DNA from: Bacteroidia bacterium
GTDB taxonomy: Bacteria > Bacteroidota > Bacteroidia > Bacteroidales > GWA2-32-17
NCBI GenBank assembly: GCA_016218155.1
Contig: JACREQ010000023.1
Location: 1 to 45,377, forward strand
DNA length: 45,377 nucleotides
Reading direction: 5' to 3'
Shown here: positions 34,664 through 44,204 of the stretch, in pieces
How the letters are laid out: each line of letters begins with the position of its first letter
How positions within the stretch are numbered: the first letter of the stretch is position 1
Position numbers and translations under genes: made by a program
Notes under the pieces: model-generated
Database searches by the model: none
Seen by the model: the letters and a program-made list of their open reading frames with translations, nothing else
Told to the model about the DNA's origin: nothing

Positions 34664-35911
34664 ATGAAATTCGGTGCACTTTTAAAAGAGAATATAAAAA
34701 TCTCTTTGAACGCTATACGTTCAAATAAATTACGCTCAATATTAACAATTTTCATTATTGCTTTAGGCATAATGGTTTTAGTGGGAGTGCTTACAGCCAC
34801 TGATTCAATCAATAACAGCATCAGCAGTGAATTCTTAAACATGGGAGCAAATACATTCAGTATTGTAAGTAGAGGATCGCATGTACATGTTGGTGGAAAA
34901 CGTTATCGTACATTAAACCACCCTTATTTGAGCATGAGGCAAGCACAAGAGTTTAAAGATAGATTCCAATTCCCCTCTGTTATATCAATTTCTGTGAACG
35001 CATCAGGCACAAGCACAATTAAACAAAAATCAAAAAAGACCAATCCAAATATTTCTGTTTACGGGATTGATGAGAATTATCTTACAACTGCTGGTTTGGA
35101 GATAAATACTGGACGTAATTTTTCATCGCACGAGTTAGAGGCTGGAAGGGCTGTTGCCATTATTGGTTTTGAAGTTGCAAAAAAGATATTTGATAAAAAC
35201 GAGAATCCACTTGATAAGTTTATAAGTGTTGGTGGAGGAAAATACAGAGTAGTAGGTGTACTGAAAACAAAGGGCACAGGTTTTAATGGTGGACCAGATC
35301 GTTCTGTAATGCTTCCATATGGTAATGTTGCAACCTATTTCTCTCGGCCAAATATGGACTATACAATTAGCGTAATGCCCAATGATTCTAAACTTTTGGA
35401 CTACGCAGTAAGTGAAGCTGAGGGAATATTTAGAATTGTGAGAAATCTTAAAGCCACTGATGAATCGGATTTTAACATTGAGAAAAGTGATAGTTTAGCA
35501 CAAATAATGTTGGATTTATTTAAATATGTTACTTATGCTGCAACTATTATTGCTTTAATTACACTTATAGGAGCTGCCGTTGGCTTGATGAATATTATGC
35601 TTGTTGCCGTAGCAGAACGTACTCGTGAAATTGGTACTAGAAAAGCAATTGGAGCAAAATCAACTACCATTAAGCAACAATTTATATTTGAGGCCATTAT
35701 GATTTGTATTATTGGTGGTCTACTTGGAGTTATATTAGGAATTATTTTAGGCAATTTAATGTCGTTATTTTTGGGAAGTCCATTCATAGTTCCATGGAAT
35801 TGGATATTTATTGGGCTTAGCCTCTGTTTCTGTGTTGGATTAGCCTCAGGTTACCTGCCAGCAGTTAAAGCCTCCCGGTTAGATCCTATTGAAGCGTTAC
35901 GCTACGAATAA
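34664..35911 (+). CDS. MacB/FtsX-family ABC transporter permease
   Basis: This is a 415-aa inner-membrane permease of the MacB/LolC type, which uses a periplasmic domain to move lipoproteins, peptides or drugs in a mechanotransmission cycle. It has a first helix (about 20-43, [20 protein letters not shown]), a MacB-like periplasmic core (about 45-275) and a C-terminal FtsX domain with three helices and [18 protein letters not shown]. The ATG at 34664 gives a standard N-terminus ([15 protein letters not shown]). The ATPase and membrane fusion partners are not encoded next to it. It ends [12 protein letters not shown], typical of the family. Confidence 0.9.
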   Translation: MKFGALLKENIKISLNAIRSNKLRSILTIFIIALGIMVLVGVLTATDSINNSISSEFLNMGANTFSIVSRGSHVHVGGKRYRTLNHPYLSMRQAQEFKDRFQFPSVISISVNASGTSTIKQKSKKTNPNISVYGIDENYLTTAGLEINTGRNFSSHELEAGRAVAIIGFEVAKKIFDKNENPLDKFISVGGGKYRVVGVLKTKGTGFNGGPDRSVMLPYGNVATYFSRPNMDYTISVMPNDSKLLDYAVSEAEGIFRIVRNLKATDESDFNIEKSDSLAQIMLDLFKYVTYAATIIALITLIGAAVGLMNIMLVAVAERTREIGTRKAIGAKSTTIKQQFIFEAIMICIIGGLLGVILGIILGNLMSLFLGSPFIVPWNWIFIGLSLCFCVGLASGYLPAVKASRLDPIEALRYE

Positions 35912-36274
35912 AGGATTGAGATCAAATATTACTAATAATTTGAAGGTTTCACTCATTCCTAATCTCAATAATTTTAAAATTTGAAAACAGCGTAATTGTA
36001 CGCCGAATTTATTTAATTGGTATTTGCTAAGTTTAAAAACAAATAACCGCTAAAATATAGATTTAAACTTTGAATTATCGCAAATTTGAACGATTAATCG
36101 TCATTATCAAATACAAAGAAAACTAATTCAAGGTCATATTTTTTTATTACCATTTTATTTTAGTAAATTTCCTATCTTTTATAGTTTTGTATCAATATTT
36201 ATACAATTATCAATCCTTTAATTTGAATTTTGGGTTAAACTCAATGTATAACAAAATAAGATTATTCAATTTAA
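35912..36274. other. 363-base intergenic region
   Basis: This AT-rich stretch between the permease and the phosphatase gene shows no coding frame and no strong hairpin. The only possible signal is TAGTTTTG at 36182-36189, a TAnnTTTG match 85 bases before the phosphatase ATG. Confidence 0.4.
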
Positions 36275-37861
36275 ATGAACAGATTTAAAAGAATTTCATA
36301 CGGTTTTCTTTCTGCAAATATAAGGGGTAGTTTAATTTACGAAGATGTTAGAAAGGTTACTCTCATTAACCTATTTTCTATAATTGGTATCTTCTATTTG
36401 CTATTTTATAGCTTTAGGATGTTCAAATTACACGATTACAAACTTTCTTACGTTTATATATGCTGCATACTTATTATAGTATCGATGCAACTTTTCTTAA
36501 ACCTCAGAAAAAAAATTGTTGTTGTTAGTCATGTACTAGTATTCGGTTTGTACTGCCTCGAAGTTCTATTTCTTGTCCGCAATGGCTCAACACTGCTAAA
36601 TATAAAAAGTCATTATATTTTCCCTGGAATCTACTGGTATTATGTCTTCCCACCTTTTAGCATTTTTCTTTTAGGTCGCAAAATTGGATCGTTATATAAT
36701 TTACTTTTAATTGGAACATCAATAATCTATTTTTCATTTAGTTGTTTTCAAAATGAGTATTATGATTTTGAGTTTATAGTAAGGTTTCTATCCATCTTTA
36801 GCGCAATATTCTTTTTCTCGTTCTTCTTTGAATCAGTTCGTGTCATAACCTCCGATGCTTATAGAACATCCCAAACTAAAAATATCAAACTACTAAAACT
36901 TATCTCCGAGAAGAATGGTAATCTAAAGAAAAACAATAGTGAACTATCGCAACTTACCGAAGAGATTAGTACTCAGATGGAATATTTGAAGGTATTAAAT
37001 GTTGAATTACAAGAGCAAAATGAAAAGATTGCTCAGCAAAATATAAAACTCGAAGTTCAAAGCGATGAGATTCTTCTTCAACGTGATTTATTAATGCAAT
37101 ATAAAAATAATATAGATGACAGTATACTTTATGCCAGCTATATCCAAAATGCTCTTCTACACGGAGATGACTCTTTAAAAGAAAATTTTAACGATTGTTT
37201 TATTCTTTATCTGCCCAGAAGTATAATAGGGGGTGATTTTTATTTTGTTCAAAAAATTGGTAATCATATAATAATTGCTGCTGCAGATTGTACTGGGCAT
37301 GGGATACCAGGAGCATTACTTAGCATGCTGGGAATTGCATTATTATCCGAAATTGTGAACCGCCATGATATCGATAGTACAAGCAGCATATTAAACGATA
37401 TGCGTAAAGAGGTTATCTCTGCATTAAGTCGAAAGAATAATATATACGATGCTAAGGATGGAATGGATATTGCATTATGTAAAATCAATCTTAAAACCTT
37501 AGAGTTACAGTTTTCAGGAGCCTATAATCCTGCATTTATAGTAAGAGAAAATGAACTCATTCGCCTTAAAGGAGATAAAATACTTGTTGGTAAATCAATT
37601 AATGAAAATAGAACTTTCACTCAAAAGAACTTCCAACTTCAAAAGAATGATTGTTTATACCTATTTTCCGATGGATTTTCTGATCAATTTGGAGGTTCAA
37701 CAAAGAAAAAATACCTGATGAGAAATTTTCAAGAACTTTTAATAAAAATAGCACCAGAAGATATGTCTAGCCAAAATGACATCCTGTTAAAGACATTTGA
37801 AAATTGGAAAGGTGTTAACGATCAAACTGATGATGTTATGATCCTTGGTGTTAGGATATAG
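36275..37861 (+). CDS. membrane SpoIIE-type serine phosphatase
   Basis: This is a 528-aa PP2C-like phosphatase with a membrane sensor. Six or so hydrophobic segments occupy residues 29-190, followed by a coiled coil (about 205-275) and the SpoIIE domain (about 300-528). Metal-binding motifs are visible: IIGGDFYF with D321, AADCTGHGIPGALLS with D338, LFSDGFSDQFGG and QTDDVMILGVR. Such proteins usually dephosphorylate an anti-anti-sigma factor in partner-switching pathways; no STAS or anti-sigma gene is nearby. It ends at a bidirectional terminator shared with gapA. Confidence 0.92.
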   Translation: MNRFKRISYGFLSANIRGSLIYEDVRKVTLINLFSIIGIFYLLFYSFRMFKLHDYKLSYVYICCILIIVSMQLFLNLRKKIVVVSHVLVFGLYCLEVLFLVRNGSTLLNIKSHYIFPGIYWYYVFPPFSIFLLGRKIGSLYNLLLIGTSIIYFSFSCFQNEYYDFEFIVRFLSIFSAIFFFSFFFESVRVITSDAYRTSQTKNIKLLKLISEKNGNLKKNNSELSQLTEEISTQMEYLKVLNVELQEQNEKIAQQNIKLEVQSDEILLQRDLLMQYKNNIDDSILYASYIQNALLHGDDSLKENFNDCFILYLPRSIIGGDFYFVQKIGNHIIIAAADCTGHGIPGALLSMLGIALLSEIVNRHDIDSTSSILNDMRKEVISALSRKNNIYDAKDGMDIALCKINLKTLELQFSGAYNPAFIVRENELIRLKGDKILVGKSINENRTFTQKNFQLQKNDCLYLFSDGFSDQFGGSTKKKYLMRNFQELLIKIAPEDMSSQNDILLKTFENWKGVNDQTDDVMILGVRI

Positions 37862-37888
37862 AAAACCCCGGAAAATCCCGGGGTTTTC
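37861..37888. terminator. bidirectional terminator between spoIIE-type gene and gapA
   Basis: An 11-bp stem (GAAAACCCCGG with CCGGGGTTTTC) encloses a 6-base loop, with a T-run on both strands. It sits between two converging genes and overlaps the last base of the phosphatase gene. Confidence 0.88.
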
Positions 37889-37895
37889 TGTTATA

Positions 37896-38900
37896 CTAGA
37901 ATAGTTTGTTTATCAAATCTACAACTCGACAGGAATATCCCCATTCGTTATCGTACCAAGCAAATACTTTAATCATATTACCATTCACCATCGTACTTTG
38001 TGCATCAAAAATAGCTGAATGGGTATTGTGTATAACATCAACTGAAACAATAGGATCTTCTGTATATTCAATAATACCTAACATTGCTCCTTCTGCAGCT
38101 TTTTTCATAGCCGCATTTATTTCATCCTTAGTAGCTTCTTTCTTAAGGACAGCGGTAAAATCAACCAAAGATCCTGTTGGAGTTGGAACGCGAACAGAAG
38201 TGCCATCAATTTTACCCTTAAGTTCAGGAATAATTTTTCCTACAGCCTTTGCAGCACCAGTAGTGGTTGGAATTTGTGATAAAGCGCATGAACGTGCACG
38301 ACGAAGATCACTATGAGGTGCATCTAATATACGTTGATCGTTTGTGTAAGAGTGAATAGTGTTCATGAATCCACGCTCTACACCAAAAACATCATTTAGA
38401 ATTTTAACTACAGGAGCCAAGCAGTTAGTTGTACAACTTGCATTGGAAATGCATTTATCATCAGGTCTTAGATCTGCATCATTAACCCCAAGTACAATCA
38501 TTCTATCAATTTCATCCTTCGAAGGAACTGTTAGAATAACCTTCTTTGCACCATTTTTAATATGATCACCGTATCCACCTTTTTCGCTTTCACGCTTAGT
38601 AAAAATCCCTGTTGACTCAATCACAACATCTGGAGTTTCAGTCCACTTGATGTTAATTGGTGCTTTATCAGCATGTACCCGGTATTTAACACCGTTAACG
38701 ATAAGATTTTCTGCATCAAATTCAACCTTGCCGTTAAAACGTCCTTGAGTTGAATCGTATTTTAAAAGGTGAGCTAAAGTTTTGGTGTCTGTTAGATCGT
38801 TAATACCCACTACTACAAGTTCAGGTCTCTCAAGCGCAATCTTGAAAACGTTACGTCCTATGCGACCAAATCCGTTAATAGCTACTTTTATTTTTGCCAT
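37896..38900 (-). CDS. gapA: glyceraldehyde-3-phosphate dehydrogenase
   Basis: It oxidises glyceraldehyde 3-phosphate to 1,3-bisphosphoglycerate with NAD in glycolysis. The 334-aa protein has the NAD-binding GFGRIGRNVFK (10-20), an Asp in VGINDLTD (31-38) that favours NAD over NADP, and the catalytic C156 in SNASCTTNC. The C-terminal ASWYDNEWGYS-like motif (FAWYDNEWGYSCRVVDL) is intact. It is transcribed alone from a TACCTTTG element 43 bases upstream of its ATG. Confidence 0.97.
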   Translation of the reverse strand: MAKIKVAINGFGRIGRNVFKIALERPELVVVGINDLTDTKTLAHLLKYDSTQGRFNGKVEFDAENLIVNGVKYRVHADKAPINIKWTETPDVVIESTGIFTKRESEKGGYGDHIKNGAKKVILTVPSKDEIDRMIVLGVNDADLRPDDKCISNASCTTNCLAPVVKILNDVFGVERGFMNTIHSYTNDQRILDAPHSDLRRARSCALSQIPTTTGAAKAVGKIIPELKGKIDGTSVRVPTPTGSLVDFTAVLKKEATKDEINAAMKKAAEGAMLGIIEYTEDPIVSVDVIHNTHSAIFDAQSTMVNGNMIKVFAWYDNEWGYSCRVVDLINKLF

Positions 38901-38943
38901 AGCTAAAGTTTTAATGATTAATGTAACTGTTTTATATTCTTTA

Positions 38944-38951
38944 CAAAGGTA
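38944..38951 (-). promoter_or_regulatory. -7 promoter element of gapA
   Basis: On the minus strand this reads TACCTTTG, an exact TAnnTTTG match, 43 bases before the gapA ATG. Confidence 0.5.
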
Positions 38952-39093
38952 AATAAAAAAGGTGATCCATAAAATTTAACAATCCAGTTTGCTAACTTTT
39001 TTAATGCAATCGATTGATTTAGAAAAAAAATGAAATTTAATGAGGAGTTTAACCAACAAATATTCTGAAATAATCATAAAATGGCTTACAAAT

Positions 39094-39690
39094 TCACAAA
39101 TGAAATAACAAATCCTTAAAATCATCAAATGAGTTAATGTTTGTAAAACATTTTTTGGTTGTAGGGTTTTCGGGAATTTCGTAGAAATTAGTTTTTGAAA
39201 TTAAAAATAAATCCGTAACGGGTCGCCCATTGGTCGAACTCACCATTGATTCTATTTGTCCTACTAATGATTTTGAGTACAAAGCAAAAAGAGGTTCTTC
39301 ATAAGTGCCAATTAATGGAACAAGGATGTCTGGCTGATTTTTAAGAAATTCGTTTGTCATATCAACTGCAATTTCTGAATCCACAAATGGCATATCACAG
39401 GAAACAACAAAAATTGCAGGTTCTATTGAGTTTTCTAATGCGCTGTGTATTCCGCCAAGAGGTCCTATTCCCTTGATAATATCAGAGTAAACTACAATAT
39501 TTTCAATTCCAAAATCGGTTAATTCATTAGAAACCACAATAACATTGTTAAAAACAGGGCTTAATTTTTGGTGAATTCTCTGAATAAAAGTAATTCCATC
39601 GATCTCAAGTAGAGCTTTATTCCTACCGCCTATTCTTGAGGACTTCCCTCCAGCAAGTATTGCCAGTGTTATTTGTGGAAAAATGGGCAT
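39094..39690 (-). CDS. mobA: MobA-like molybdenum cofactor guanylyltransferase
   Basis: This is a 198-aa nucleotidyltransferase that would attach GMP to molybdopterin. The NTP-binding signature LAILAGGKSSRIGGRNKALL is at 9-28, GPLGGIHSAL follows, and VSCDMPFVD carries the metal-binding Asp. No other molybdopterin genes or molybdoenzymes are in the window. It lies 42 bases after the Sua5/YrdC gene on the same strand and may be the last gene of that operon. A related small-molecule nucleotidyltransferase cannot be fully excluded. Confidence 0.85.
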   Translation of the reverse strand: MPIFPQITLAILAGGKSSRIGGRNKALLEIDGITFIQRIHQKLSPVFNNVIVVSNELTDFGIENIVVYSDIIKGIGPLGGIHSALENSIEPAIFVVSCDMPFVDSEIAVDMTNEFLKNQPDILVPLIGTYEEPLFALYSKSLVGQIESMVSSTNGRPVTDLFLISKTNFYEIPENPTTKKCFTNINSFDDFKDLLFHL

Positions 39691-39732
39691 TTTATTCGTT
39701 TACAGATATTATTTTGCCCCTTAAAATTGTCA

Positions 39733-40344
39733 TTAGAATATCAATTCACCCTTACCTTCTCTTACTATTTCAGGCTCATCGGATGTACAGTCGACGACTG
39801 TAGATGGGGTGTTATCGCCATAGCCACCATCAATAACAATATCAACCAAATTCTGATATCGTTCATGAATTAACTCAGGATCAGTTGTATACTCTACAAC
39901 ATCATCATCGTCCTTAATTGAAGTGGTTAGAATTGGATTACCTAGCTCTTTTACAATCTCAATCGGTATATTATTACTGGGAATTCTAATGCCTACAGTT
40001 TTTCTCTTGCTGATAAAGTAGTCAGGAACTTTGTTTAATCCAGGTAGAATAAACGTAAAAGGCCCTGGGAGATTTTTTTTCATCAATTTAAAGGTAGGGT
40101 TATCAACCTTTGCAAAATCAGCAATGTGCCCAAGGTCAGAGCAGATGAAAGAAAAGTGAGCTTCTTTGGTTTTTAAACCCTTTAATCTGATTATCTTTTC
40201 AACAGCCTTTTGATTAGTAATATCGCACCCTAAACCATAAACGGTATCGGTAGGGTAAATGATAATTCCCCCATTGCGCAAAACCCCAACCACACGGGAT
40301 ATTTCACGTGGGTTAGGATTTTGTGGGTAGATTTTTATTAGCAT
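39733..40344 (-). CDS. Sua5/YciO/YrdC-family L-threonylcarbamoyladenylate synthase
   Basis: This 203-aa protein belongs to the family that makes threonylcarbamoyl-AMP for the t6A modification of tRNA position 37. The start of the fold is clear: GGIIIYPTDTVYGLGCDIT, then KRKTVGIRIPSNNIP and GNPILTTSI. It lacks the C-terminal Sua5 domain, so it is the short YrdC/YciO type; YciO-type members may have another role. It lies between the transaldolase-like and mobA genes. Confidence 0.87.
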   Translation of the reverse strand: MLIKIYPQNPNPREISRVVGVLRNGGIIIYPTDTVYGLGCDITNQKAVEKIIRLKGLKTKEAHFSFICSDLGHIADFAKVDNPTFKLMKKNLPGPFTFILPGLNKVPDYFISKRKTVGIRIPSNNIPIEIVKELGNPILTTSIKDDDDVVEYTTDPELIHERYQNLVDIVIDGGYGDNTPSTVVDCTSDEPEIVREGKGELIF

Positions 40345-40401
40345 TCGTTTTGAAAAATGGTAACACCTGCAAGTTTTGGATTTTAATAACTTGTTGGGTT
40401 A

Positions 40402-41058
40402 TTAACCATTTACCTTTTTATAGTCCTCAAGGAATTTTTTTAAACCAATATCAGTAAGTGGGTGGTTGAGTAAACCTAAGATTGCACTCAACGGACAGGT
40501 TGATACGTCAGCCCCTGCTTCAAGGCACTGAATAATATGCATTGTATGACGAATTGAAGCTGCAAGCACTTTAGTTTCGTACTCGTAGTAGTTGTAAACA
40601 TTTACAATCTGACGAATAAGTTCAACTCCATCTGTAGAAACATCGTCCAGACGACCAATAAATGGGGAAACATAGGTTGCACCTGCTTTTGCAGCAAGCA
40701 AAGCTTGTCCAACTGAGAAAACTAAAGTACAGTTGGTGCGAATGCCATGATCGCTGAAATATTTAATAGCCTTAATCCCATCCTTTGTAATTGGGACTTT
40801 AACAACAATCTGTGGGTGCAAAGCCGCTAACTCTTTACCTTCACGAATCATCCCCTCATAGTCAAGAGCAATTACTTCGGCACTTACATCTCCTTTAACG
40901 ATATTACAAATATCTACGTAATGCTTTTTAATATTTGCATCTCCTTTAACATTCTCTTTGGCCATTAAAGATGGATTAGTTGTAACACCATCAAGAACTC
41001 CTAAATCGTTAGCTTCTCTGATTTGATCAAGGTTTGCTGTGTCAATAAAAAATTTCAT
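40402..41058 (-). CDS. transaldolase / fructose-6-phosphate aldolase family protein
   Basis: This is a 218-aa single-domain TIM-barrel aldolase of the small transaldolase group. It starts [18 protein letters not shown], with the [12 protein letters not shown] motif and the Schiff-base Lys in [13 protein letters not shown]. The length fits both the fructose-6-phosphate aldolase (Fsa) and the short transaldolase (TalC-type) subfamilies, which differ by few residues. The pentose phosphate role is more likely as a general housekeeping enzyme. It has a good -7 element at 41095 and leads the YrdC-mobA gene run. Confidence 0.92.
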   Translation of the reverse strand: MKFFIDTANLDQIREANDLGVLDGVTTNPSLMAKENVKGDANIKKHYVDICNIVKGDVSAEVIALDYEGMIREGKELAALHPQIVVKVPITKDGIKAIKYFSDHGIRTNCTLVFSVGQALLAAKAGATYVSPFIGRLDDVSTDGVELIRQIVNVYNYYEYETKVLAASIRHTMHIIQCLEAGADVSTCPLSAILGLLNHPLTDIGLKKFLEDYKKVNG

Positions 41059-41094
41059 GATATATTTGATTTATGATTATTCATTTAGGTTGGG

Positions 41095-41102
41095 CAAAGT
41101 TA
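41095..41102 (-). promoter_or_regulatory. -7 promoter element of the transaldolase operon
   Basis: On the minus strand this reads TAACTTTG, an exact TAnnTTTG match, 36 bases before the ATG at 41058. Confidence 0.45.
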
Positions 41103-41244
41103 ACTCAATTTTTAGAACTATACGAACTCGTTTTGGGGGGATTATTAACAATATATAGCATTAATAATTTGTATTTTCGATAAATTTTGTGTTATATTGC
41201 AACGTTTTTTTTCTTTTTTAATCTTAAGATTAATCTTTTACATC

Positions 41245-42318
41245 ATGAAAAACCTCAATACAATCATAACTGGAACAGGTTGTTATATACCCGAAGTAAA
41301 AGTTTTGAATTTGCATTTCACTAGAACCAAATTCTATGAAAAAGATGAAACATCTATAGGTGGGGGTCGTGAGGTTGTTGAGAAATTCAGAGATATTACT
41401 GGGATTAGAGAGCGACGTTGGGTTAAGAAGGATCAAACTGCATCGGATATTGCTACTATTGCTGCAGAAAGAGCTATAGAGGATGCTGGGATAGATCGTG
41501 AAACGATTGATCAAATTATTGTTGCTCAAAACTTTGGCGATGTTATAAAAGATACTATTCAGACTGACACACTACCAAGTATCGCATCAAGGGTTAAACA
41601 CAATTTAGATATAGCAAGTTCATCGTGTATACCATACGATATTATTTTTGGTTGTCCTGGGTGGGTACAAGGAGTAATTCAAGCGGATAGTTACATTAAA
41701 TCAGGGCTTGCAAAACGATGCCTAGTAATTGGTGCGGATGCACTTTCACGTATGGTAGACAAGTATGATAGGGACTCGATGATTTTCTCTGACGGAGCAG
41801 GAGCTGCAATACTAGAAGGAGTTGAATCGGATGAGAAAACCGGATTGCTTTCATCGGCAATGGTTTCACATTCAAAAGAAGAAGCATATTACCTATATCT
41901 TGGTAAATCAAATGCTCCTGAAAGTGATCCTAAAATACGATATATTAAAATGCTTGGTCGTAAAATATATGAGTATTCGCTTTTAAATGTTCCTTTAGCA
42001 ATGAAAGCGGCTTTGGATAAATCAGGAATTCCTATTGAACAAGTTAAAAAGATATTAATTCATCAGGCAAATGAGAAGATGGATGAGGCAATAATCCAAC
42101 GTTTCTATAAACTATATCAAATTCGAGAAATTCCCGATAAGATAATGCCAATGAATATTCATGAACTAGGAAATAGCTCTGTAGCTACAGTGCCAACGCT
42201 TTATGATATGATCCTTAAGGGTCAATTACCTGAACATAAAATTAATAAGGGAGATATTCTAATTTTTGCATCGGTAGGTGCTGGTATGAGTATTAACGCA
42301 TTTGTTTACAGAGCTTAA
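41245..42318 (+). CDS. 3-oxoacyl-ACP synthase III-family protein (FabH-like)
   Basis: This is a 357-aa thiolase-fold condensing enzyme. The Cys-His-Asn triad is visible as C137 (in FGCPGWVQG), H273 (in LIHQANEKMD) and N310 (in HELGNSSVATVP). FSDGAGAAIL at 181-190 is also typical. The ATG at 41245 gives the standard start MKNLNTIITGTGCYIPE; the longer in-frame start is not conserved. It is longer than E. coli FabH (about 317 aa), and CPGW replaces the usual CxGF, so it may belong to a specialised branch rather than be the housekeeping initiator. No acyl carrier protein or other fatty-acid gene is adjacent. Confidence 0.88.
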   Translation: MKNLNTIITGTGCYIPEVKVLNLHFTRTKFYEKDETSIGGGREVVEKFRDITGIRERRWVKKDQTASDIATIAAERAIEDAGIDRETIDQIIVAQNFGDVIKDTIQTDTLPSIASRVKHNLDIASSSCIPYDIIFGCPGWVQGVIQADSYIKSGLAKRCLVIGADALSRMVDKYDRDSMIFSDGAGAAILEGVESDEKTGLLSSAMVSHSKEEAYYLYLGKSNAPESDPKIRYIKMLGRKIYEYSLLNVPLAMKAALDKSGIPIEQVKKILIHQANEKMDEAIIQRFYKLYQIREIPDKIMPMNIHELGNSSVATVPTLYDMILKGQLPEHKINKGDILIFASVGAGMSINAFVYRA

Positions 42319-43028
42319 GCAACGCCCTTTTAATAAAACCCTGACAAGTTTGCAAGTTCTATTGGGTCATTTGCTTCCGAAATAATTTTTTAACTTGTTG
42401 CCTCTTAAAATCTCCTTTGTTAATTTCCAAACTTTAGTAGAAGTACAAATCTTTTCTACTAGAGTCCAACAAGTTTTTGCAGAAGCACTAACTATTTCTC
42501 GAAGAATTCTCATTATTTTTCGTAAAACTTTCAGTGTTTTTCCTAAAATTCCTGAAGCGAATCAAAATAATTTCGAGGTTATTTCAATCAATTATTTTGA
42601 TTGGAATTATCTATATATGCTTTGAGATAATCTCAAAATATCCGACGGCAAAAAAATATATTGACCAAATTGGCTCAACGCTTAAAGGTCTAGGAATTAT
42701 AGGACTAAGTCAATTAGGCAATCTTTTTCCAATTATTAAACAAAAATCATTAGAAATCATGTTGGCGTTGTTTGGGTATCCCAAAAAACTAATAAAAAAT
42801 GAATAAAAATTACAAGTGTCCAGAATTGGGTTTTATCAAATATTTTCCCCACGCATAAATTTACTTTCCATAAAAAACCTGCAAAAGGAATATGTTTAAA
42901 AATCAATTAACAGCAAACTATTATAGGACTTCACTTAGTTCGCCATGTGTTAGAACATTGTTTATTCCTCATTTGCACTCTTTTCGTTTTTTTCTTAGCA
43001 GATGCTGCTGTTTAATAAACAATCTTTG
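42319..43028. other. 710-base region with little coding potential
   Basis: The region between the condensing enzyme and the unknown acidic protein holds no recognised gene apart from one low-confidence hydrophobic frame at 42534-42806. It is AT-rich with runs of T, and no strong hairpin, tRNA or promoter consensus was seen. It may be decayed coding sequence. Confidence 0.4.
42534..42806 (+). CDS. possible small hydrophobic protein
   Basis: This is a 90-residue frame starting with GTG. It would give a protein with one membrane helix near 18-35 (SIILIGIIYICFEII) and an amphipathic C-terminal half. There is no ribosome binding site, no consensus promoter and no recognised family. It may be a real small membrane protein or a chance frame. 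Confidence 0.25.
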   Translation: MFFLKFLKRIKIISRLFQSIILIGIIYICFEIISKYPTAKKYIDQIGSTLKGLGIIGLSQLGNLFPIIKQKSLEIMLALFGYPKKLIKNE

Positions 43029-43802
43029 CTAAACCTTGCCTTTAATATTCCATTTATTTTTCAGGTACTCATCCATCTTTTCCCTAAGCTCCTTATAAGG
43101 AAGTTTAATATCCTCCTGGGGAAAGCCTGCCTCTATAAAACACTCTATATACTCACATCGTTCAAGATAATCCGTATGCGATTCGCGAACATTAACTGCA
43201 TAAATAACCCACTCATCGCTATTCAGATCGAGTAGCTGAGGGTAGTACTCAATGAATACGGATTGAAGGGCGTTAATAAAATCAAAAATCCGTTTTCTTT
43301 CCCAGTTAAAGGTTTCAAGCGTCTCCTGTCTGTCCTCCTCCTTTATTTTTTCCCACTGCTCATCGGTTAGCCATGGCATCCTTTCCCTAAGAGAATCATC
43401 AATAAAATGTGGTTTAGCGGGACGACAATAAAAATCAATCCACTTGTCAATCTCTGGGTACTTCTCACGCACGTTAACTCCTATGGATTGACCTATTTCG
43501 AGGTTGAACATTTCAAAAATTACCTCTTCGGCCGTCATCTCTATAATTTCCTCTATTTTCTCAAGCACAAGAGGGCGTTTTTCAGTAGTAATAAGTGGGT
43601 ATTGCTCCAGCATAACTTGTCGTATTGCTGGTATAAGATGCTTAACTAACAACTGGTAACGATGGTATAGCATTAAAATTAAAACGTCACTATCCTTAAC
43701 ATGCTCTCTTATCTCTGGATGTAATAGTATCTCATAGTCGTTATACCACTGCTCCTGAGCAGATAAGTTATCATCGCTATCATCATCTTCTTTCATAGCC
43801 AT
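43029..43802 (-). CDS. unknown 257-aa acidic protein
   Basis: This is a 257-aa soluble, mostly helical acidic protein of unknown family. It starts MAMKEDDDSDDNLSAQEQW, is rich in Glu, Trp and Tyr (for example ERMPWLTDEQWEKIKEEDR), and ends in a basic KNKWNIKGKV. There is no signal peptide, membrane helix or recognisable motif. Its codon use looks like a real gene. It is transcribed alone toward the poorly coding region. Confidence 0.7.
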   Translation of the reverse strand: MAMKEDDDSDDNLSAQEQWYNDYEILLHPEIREHVKDSDVLILMLYHRYQLLVKHLIPAIRQVMLEQYPLITTEKRPLVLEKIEEIIEMTAEEVIFEMFNLEIGQSIGVNVREKYPEIDKWIDFYCRPAKPHFIDDSLRERMPWLTDEQWEKIKEEDRQETLETFNWERKRIFDFINALQSVFIEYYPQLLDLNSDEWVIYAVNVRESHTDYLERCEYIECFIEAGFPQEDIKLPYKELREKMDEYLKNKWNIKGKV

Positions 43803-44204
43803 TTTATTTACATCTTTTAGGTTGATCCCAAAATCAATACCAAAATCATAAAAGATTTTGTTTTACTAAACGTGTTTCCGACCTACTTATTATAACGTCA
43901 GATCAACGTAAGCTGTCATCCTGAGTGGAGCGAAGGATCTAAATAAATCTCTCCGTTCAACATAATAAAACAGCAATCTAATGGTGAACCGAAAATTAGT
44001 AAATTATACTCATATCAAACTTACATTAATTAAATTCGTTAAAAAGATTGTAATAGATAAACTTTCAACTAAATTTAGTAATACATTTATGTATTATGCA
44101 AATAGATAATTTAACTTTAATTTTTATTGAGTGGTTTACGAAACAACCATTTTAATACAGAATTATAACATAATACCAATTATCAATATAAATATTTAAT
44201 ACGA
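43803..44204. other. 402-base intergenic region with a dispersed-repeat-like element
   Basis: The divergent region between the unknown acidic protein and the PAS protein is AT-rich. It contains the repeat-like segment at 43914-43940 and a weak 7-bp hairpin (CAAAATC/GATTTTG, 43841-43860). No TAnnTTTG close to either gene was found. Confidence 0.4.
43914..43940. repeat. copy of a widespread short bacterial repeat (TCATCCTGAG...GCGAAGGATC type)
   Basis: The segment TGTCATCCTGAG followed by TGGAGCGAAGGATCT matches a short sequence that I recall recurring in intergenic regions of many bacterial genomes. ATCCT and AGGAT form short inverted arms around the centre. Only one copy is present in this window. 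Confidence 0.5.

Noticed and set aside
42395-42625. 76-codon plus-strand frame starting with TTG
   Set aside because: Atypical start, no family, no promoter and overlap with a better hydrophobic frame; likely chance.
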